The translations under genes were made by a program, and so were the position numbers. Below, one piece after another: positions 61,409 to 64,000 of a DNA stretch of 64,000 bases. How positions within the stretch are numbered: position 1 is the first letter of the stretch; the number at the start of each line of letters is the position of its first letter. Under the pieces are notes generated by a model, which did not search any database, was not told the origin of the DNA, and worked only from the letters and a program-made list of their open reading frames with translations. The stretch is from Flavobacterium cheniae (GTDB lineage: Bacteria; Bacteroidota; Bacteroidia; Flavobacteriales; Flavobacteriaceae): positions 682,001-746,000 of the forward strand of contig NZ_SNZC01000002.1 of assembly GCF_004363695.1 (NCBI RefSeq), written 5' to 3'.

Positions 61409-64000
61409 ATGAAGCAAATTACTATCCTGTTTTTATTGATTGTACAATCGGCAATCGCTCAAAATTCTTTGTTTAATCAAGTAGAGGCTAATAATATCGG
61501 GCCAACGATTATGAGTGGTCGTGTGGTAGATTTAGCCGTAAATCCTAAAAACCCAACCGAATTTTATGTCGCTTATGCAACAGGCGGACTTTGGTATACC
61601 AACAACAACGGAACTTCTTTCACTCCGGTGATGGATTCGGCTGAAACCGTAAATTGTGGTTCAGTTACTGTGGATTGGAATTCTGGAACAATTTGGGTAG
61701 GAACTGGTGAAGTGAATGCTTCGCGCTCGTCTTATGCTGGAGTTGGCGTTTTAAAATCTTCGGATAAAGGAAAAACTTGGGAAAATTTAGGATTAAAAGA
61801 TTCGCATCATATTAGCCGAATTTGGGTGAACCCAAGCAATTTGAATGAAATTGTCGTGGCTGCTGTCGGACATTTATATACTACCAATAAAGAGCGCGGA
61901 ATCTACAAATCAACCGATGGTGGAAAAACTTGGAAACAAACATTGTTCGTTGCGGAAGATACCGGAATTATCGATTTAGCGGTTTCTAAAAATAATCCAA
62001 AAATCATGTTTGCGGCGTCTTGGCAAAAAGATAGAAAAGCGTGGCATTTTGATGGTGATGGAGAAAAATCAGGCATTTATAAAAGTGAAGACGGCGGAAC
62101 TTCTTGGAAATTAATTTCAACCAAAGAAAGCGGATTTCCATCGAATGAAGGTGTAGGAAGAATTGGTTTGGCAATGTTTAATGAAAACGTAATTTATGCC
62201 GTTGTTGATAATCAGAACAAACGACCAAAAACAGCTTCAAAAAATAAATTGACTACGATGTTGTCAACTCCTGGAGCTGATTTCATGGAAATTTCGAACA
62301 AGGAACTAAATATTGCTTTGAAAGAAAGTGGTTTCAGAGATAAATATCGTGCGGAAAACATTAAAAATTGGGTTGCTGATAATAATATGGAACCAAAAGA
62401 AGTTTTAGCCGTTTTGTCTGATGCGAATAAAGCGTTATTTGAAACCGAAGTAATTGGTTGCGAAGTTTACAAATCGGAAGATGGCGGAAAATCTTGGAAA
62501 AAAGCGAATCAGAATTACATCGATGATATGTTTTATACCTATGGTTATTACTTCGCGAACATTTCGGTAAATGAGAAAAATCAAAATCGTGTTTATATTG
62601 GTGGAGTTCCGTTATTATTTTCGGAAGATGGTGGAAAAACATTTACTGTAATTTCAAAAGAAAATGTGCATGCCGATCATCACGTAACTTGGGTAAATCC
62701 TGAAAATCCAAATCACATTATTAACGGAAACGATGGCGGTGTGAATATTTCGTATGATAACGGAACACATTGGATAAAATGCAATAATGAAGCATTAGGT
62801 CAGTTGTATGCGGTTAATGTGGATTATCAAGAAAATTATAATGTCTATGGCGGGATGCAAGATAACGGCGTCTGGTTTGGATCAAATAATTACTCACACA
62901 ATGTAGCTTGGCATCAAGAAGGGAAATATCCGTATCAAGAACTAATTGGTGGTGATGGTATGCAAATTCAAATTGATAGTCGTAATCCAAATGTAGTTTT
63001 TACGGGTTATCAATTTGGGAACTACTATAGAATCAATCAGAAAGAAGGTAAGTTTGATTACATCACGCCAAAAGCACCAAAAGGCGAAAAACCATATCGT
63101 TTTAATTGGCAAACGCCGATTTTATTATCATCGCACAACCAAGATATTTTGTATATGGGTTCGGAGTTTTTACAGCGTTCCATGAATCAAGGCGAAACTT
63201 GGGAAAGAATTTCAGGCGATTTAACAAACGGAGCTAAAGAAGGAAATGTAGCTTTTGGAACTATTTCGACTATTTCAGAAAGTAAATTCCAATTTGGATT
63301 ACTTTATGCAGGTTCAGATGATGGGAAAATTCATGTTTCGAAAGATGGCGGTGTTTCTTGGCAATTGATTTCTGGTAATTTACCTCAAAATTTATGGGTT
63401 TCAAGAGTCGTCGCTTCGTCTCATAAAAAAGAAAGAGTTTACGTGACTTTGAATGGTTACAGAAACGATAATTTTGAAAGCTATGCATTTGTTTCAGAAG
63501 ATTTTGGCGCGACTTGGACTTCAATTTCGAATGGATTAACTCAAGCAGTGAACGTAATTGTTGAAGATTCAGCAAATGAGAATATTTTATATGTTGGAAC
63601 GGACAATGGTTTATTCATTTCGGTAGACAAAGGAGCAAATTGGCAAGATTTCTCAAACGGAATGCCAAAAGTGGCGATTCATGATGCGGTAATTCAAACG
63701 AAAGCAAAAGAATTAATCGTAGGAACACATGGTCGTTCGATTTATAAAATGGATATTTCTAAAGTTCAGGAATTGACTAAAGACGTTTTGGCTAAAAATC
63801 TACATTTATTTAAACTAAACGATAGAACAAAATCAGACCGATGGGGAACTCAAAATTACGCGTGGGGAAAACCAAGTGAGCCTTCGCAAACTATTTGGTT
63901 CTATTCAGATGTTGATGGTATTGTGAATGTCTCGATTACAAATGAAGCTGGAATGCTAGTTCATACTCAAAAAGTGGAAGCTAAAAAAGGATTGAATTCG
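61409..64000 (+). CDS. Secreted BNR/sortilin-like repeat protein (5' part; runs off the right edge)
   Basis: From ATG 61409 the frame is open for 864 codons to the window edge. A signal peptide (MKQITILFLLIVQSAIA, then QN) is followed by at least seven Asp-box repeats of the type SxDxGxxW (LKSSDKGKTWENLG; YKSTDGGKTWKQ; YKSEDGGTSWKL; YKSEDGGKSWKK; VSKDGGVSWQLI; VSEDFGATWTSI; SVDKGANWQDF), forming two large propellers as in VPS10/sortilin-like 'glycosyl hydrolase' proteins. No catalytic acid of a sialidase is clear. The C-terminus, possibly with a T9SS signal, is outside the window. Confidence 0.88.
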   Translation, partial: MKQITILFLLIVQSAIAQNSLFNQVEANNIGPTIMSGRVVDLAVNPKNPTEFYVAYATGGLWYTNNNGTSFTPVMDSAETVNCGSVTVDWNSGTIWVGTGEVNASRSSYAGVGVLKSSDKGKTWENLGLKDSHHISRIWVNPSNLNEIVVAAVGHLYTTNKERGIYKSTDGGKTWKQTLFVAEDTGIIDLAVSKNNPKIMFAASWQKDRKAWHFDGDGEKSGIYKSEDGGTSWKLISTKESGFPSNEGVGRIGLAMFNENVIYAVVDNQNKRPKTASKNKLTTMLSTPGADFMEISNKELNIALKESGFRDKYRAENIKNWVADNNMEPKEVLAVLSDANKALFETEVIGCEVYKSEDGGKSWKKANQNYIDDMFYTYGYYFANISVNEKNQNRVYIGGVPLLFSEDGGKTFTVISKENVHADHHVTWVNPENPNHIINGNDGGVNISYDNGTHWIKCNNEALGQLYAVNVDYQENYNVYGGMQDNGVWFGSNNYSHNVAWHQEGKYPYQELIGGDGMQIQIDSRNPNVVFTGYQFGNYYRINQKEGKFDYITPKAPKGEKPYRFNWQTPILLSSHNQDILYMGSEFLQRSMNQGETWERISGDLTNGAKEGNVAFGTISTISESKFQFGLLYAGSDDGKIHVSKDGGVSWQLISGNLPQNLWVSRVVASSHKKERVYVTLNGYRNDNFESYAFVSEDFGATWTSISNGLTQAVNVIVEDSANENILYVGTDNGLFISVDKGANWQDFSNGMPKVAIHDAVIQTKAKELIVGTHGRSIYKMDISKVQELTKDVLAKNLHLFKLNDRTKSDRWGTQNYAWGKPSEPSQTIWFYSDVDGIVNVSITNEAGMLVHTQKVEAKKGLNS

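Noticed and set aside
63270..63575. Minus-strand frame of 101 codons at the right end
   Set aside because: It is antisense to the BNR-repeat protein, whose frame is open throughout and has regular Asp boxes.

Overview
The window is a stretch of a low-GC Bacteroidetes chromosome, almost certainly from Flavobacterium or a close relative in the Flavobacteriaceae. The evidence is an AT-rich base composition, promoters of the TTTG / TAnnTTTG type, an almost complete lack of Shine-Dalgarno sequences, a SusC-like TonB receptor, a PorZ-type T9SS protein, a type-2 isoleucyl-tRNA synthetase and several flavobacterial-only families (IPExxxVDY protein, 'CCC motif' membrane protein). Most of it is ordinary chromosomal backbone. 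I saw no prophage, transposase, CRISPR array, rRNA or tRNA.

Layout. 1-1.5 kb: 5' part of a TonB receptor (minus strand), divergent from a secreted endonuclease/phosphatase-like protein. 2.8-8.3 kb: 3-hydroxyanthranilate dioxygenase, an ALDH7-type dehydrogenase, two poorly known minus-strand genes and glutamate dehydrogenase. 8.4-17.7 kb: porZ, an AT-rich GT-C-like membrane protein, recO, ileS, a DksA-like protein, lspA and a small lipoprotein. 17.7-20.5 kb (minus): 5-formyl-THF cyclo-ligase, a PLP decarboxylase and an AstE/AspA-like deacylase. 20.8-24.8 kb: uvrC and a patatin/beta-barrel protein. 25-32.7 kb: tyrosine and tryptophan breakdown (hmgA, a small membrane protein, hppD; then DUF3108, kynA, an M23 lipoprotein and pgi, closely packed). 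32.7-39.1 kb: small envelope and hypothetical genes, a Gcr-like membrane protein, dinB, a TIMP/NTR-like secreted protein and a PAS protein. 39.2-43.6 kb (minus): pyk, an IPExxxVDY protein, rnc, fabF and acpP. 43.8-48.9 kb: purN, rnhA, an outer-membrane protein (minus), a pfkB-type kinase and purF. 48.9-49.5 kb: a gene-free region with three tandem copies of a small structured RNA. 49.5-64 kb: sodA, an AddA-like helicase/nuclease, kbl, ompA with thrombospondin-3 repeats, an AddB-like nuclease, an alpha/beta hydrolase, pepP, and the 5' part of a BNR/sortilin-like secreted protein running off the right edge.

The most notable item is the triple RNA array between purF and sodA (periods 199 and 210 nt). 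The core is nearly invariant, and the 3' terminator stem of the third copy has changed on both strands while keeping its pairing, which is direct covariation evidence for an RNA product. Second is the isoleucyl-tRNA synthetase, whose HIGH signature is replaced by GIHH, the swapped form linked to very high mupirocin resistance in type-2 enzymes. Other items worth checking are a candidate small RNA or attenuator upstream of the DUF3108-kynA genes, a structured leader before hmgA, arrays of short words with exact 7- or 8-base periods near gene ends, and an inverted pair of TTTGCG elements flanking one gene.
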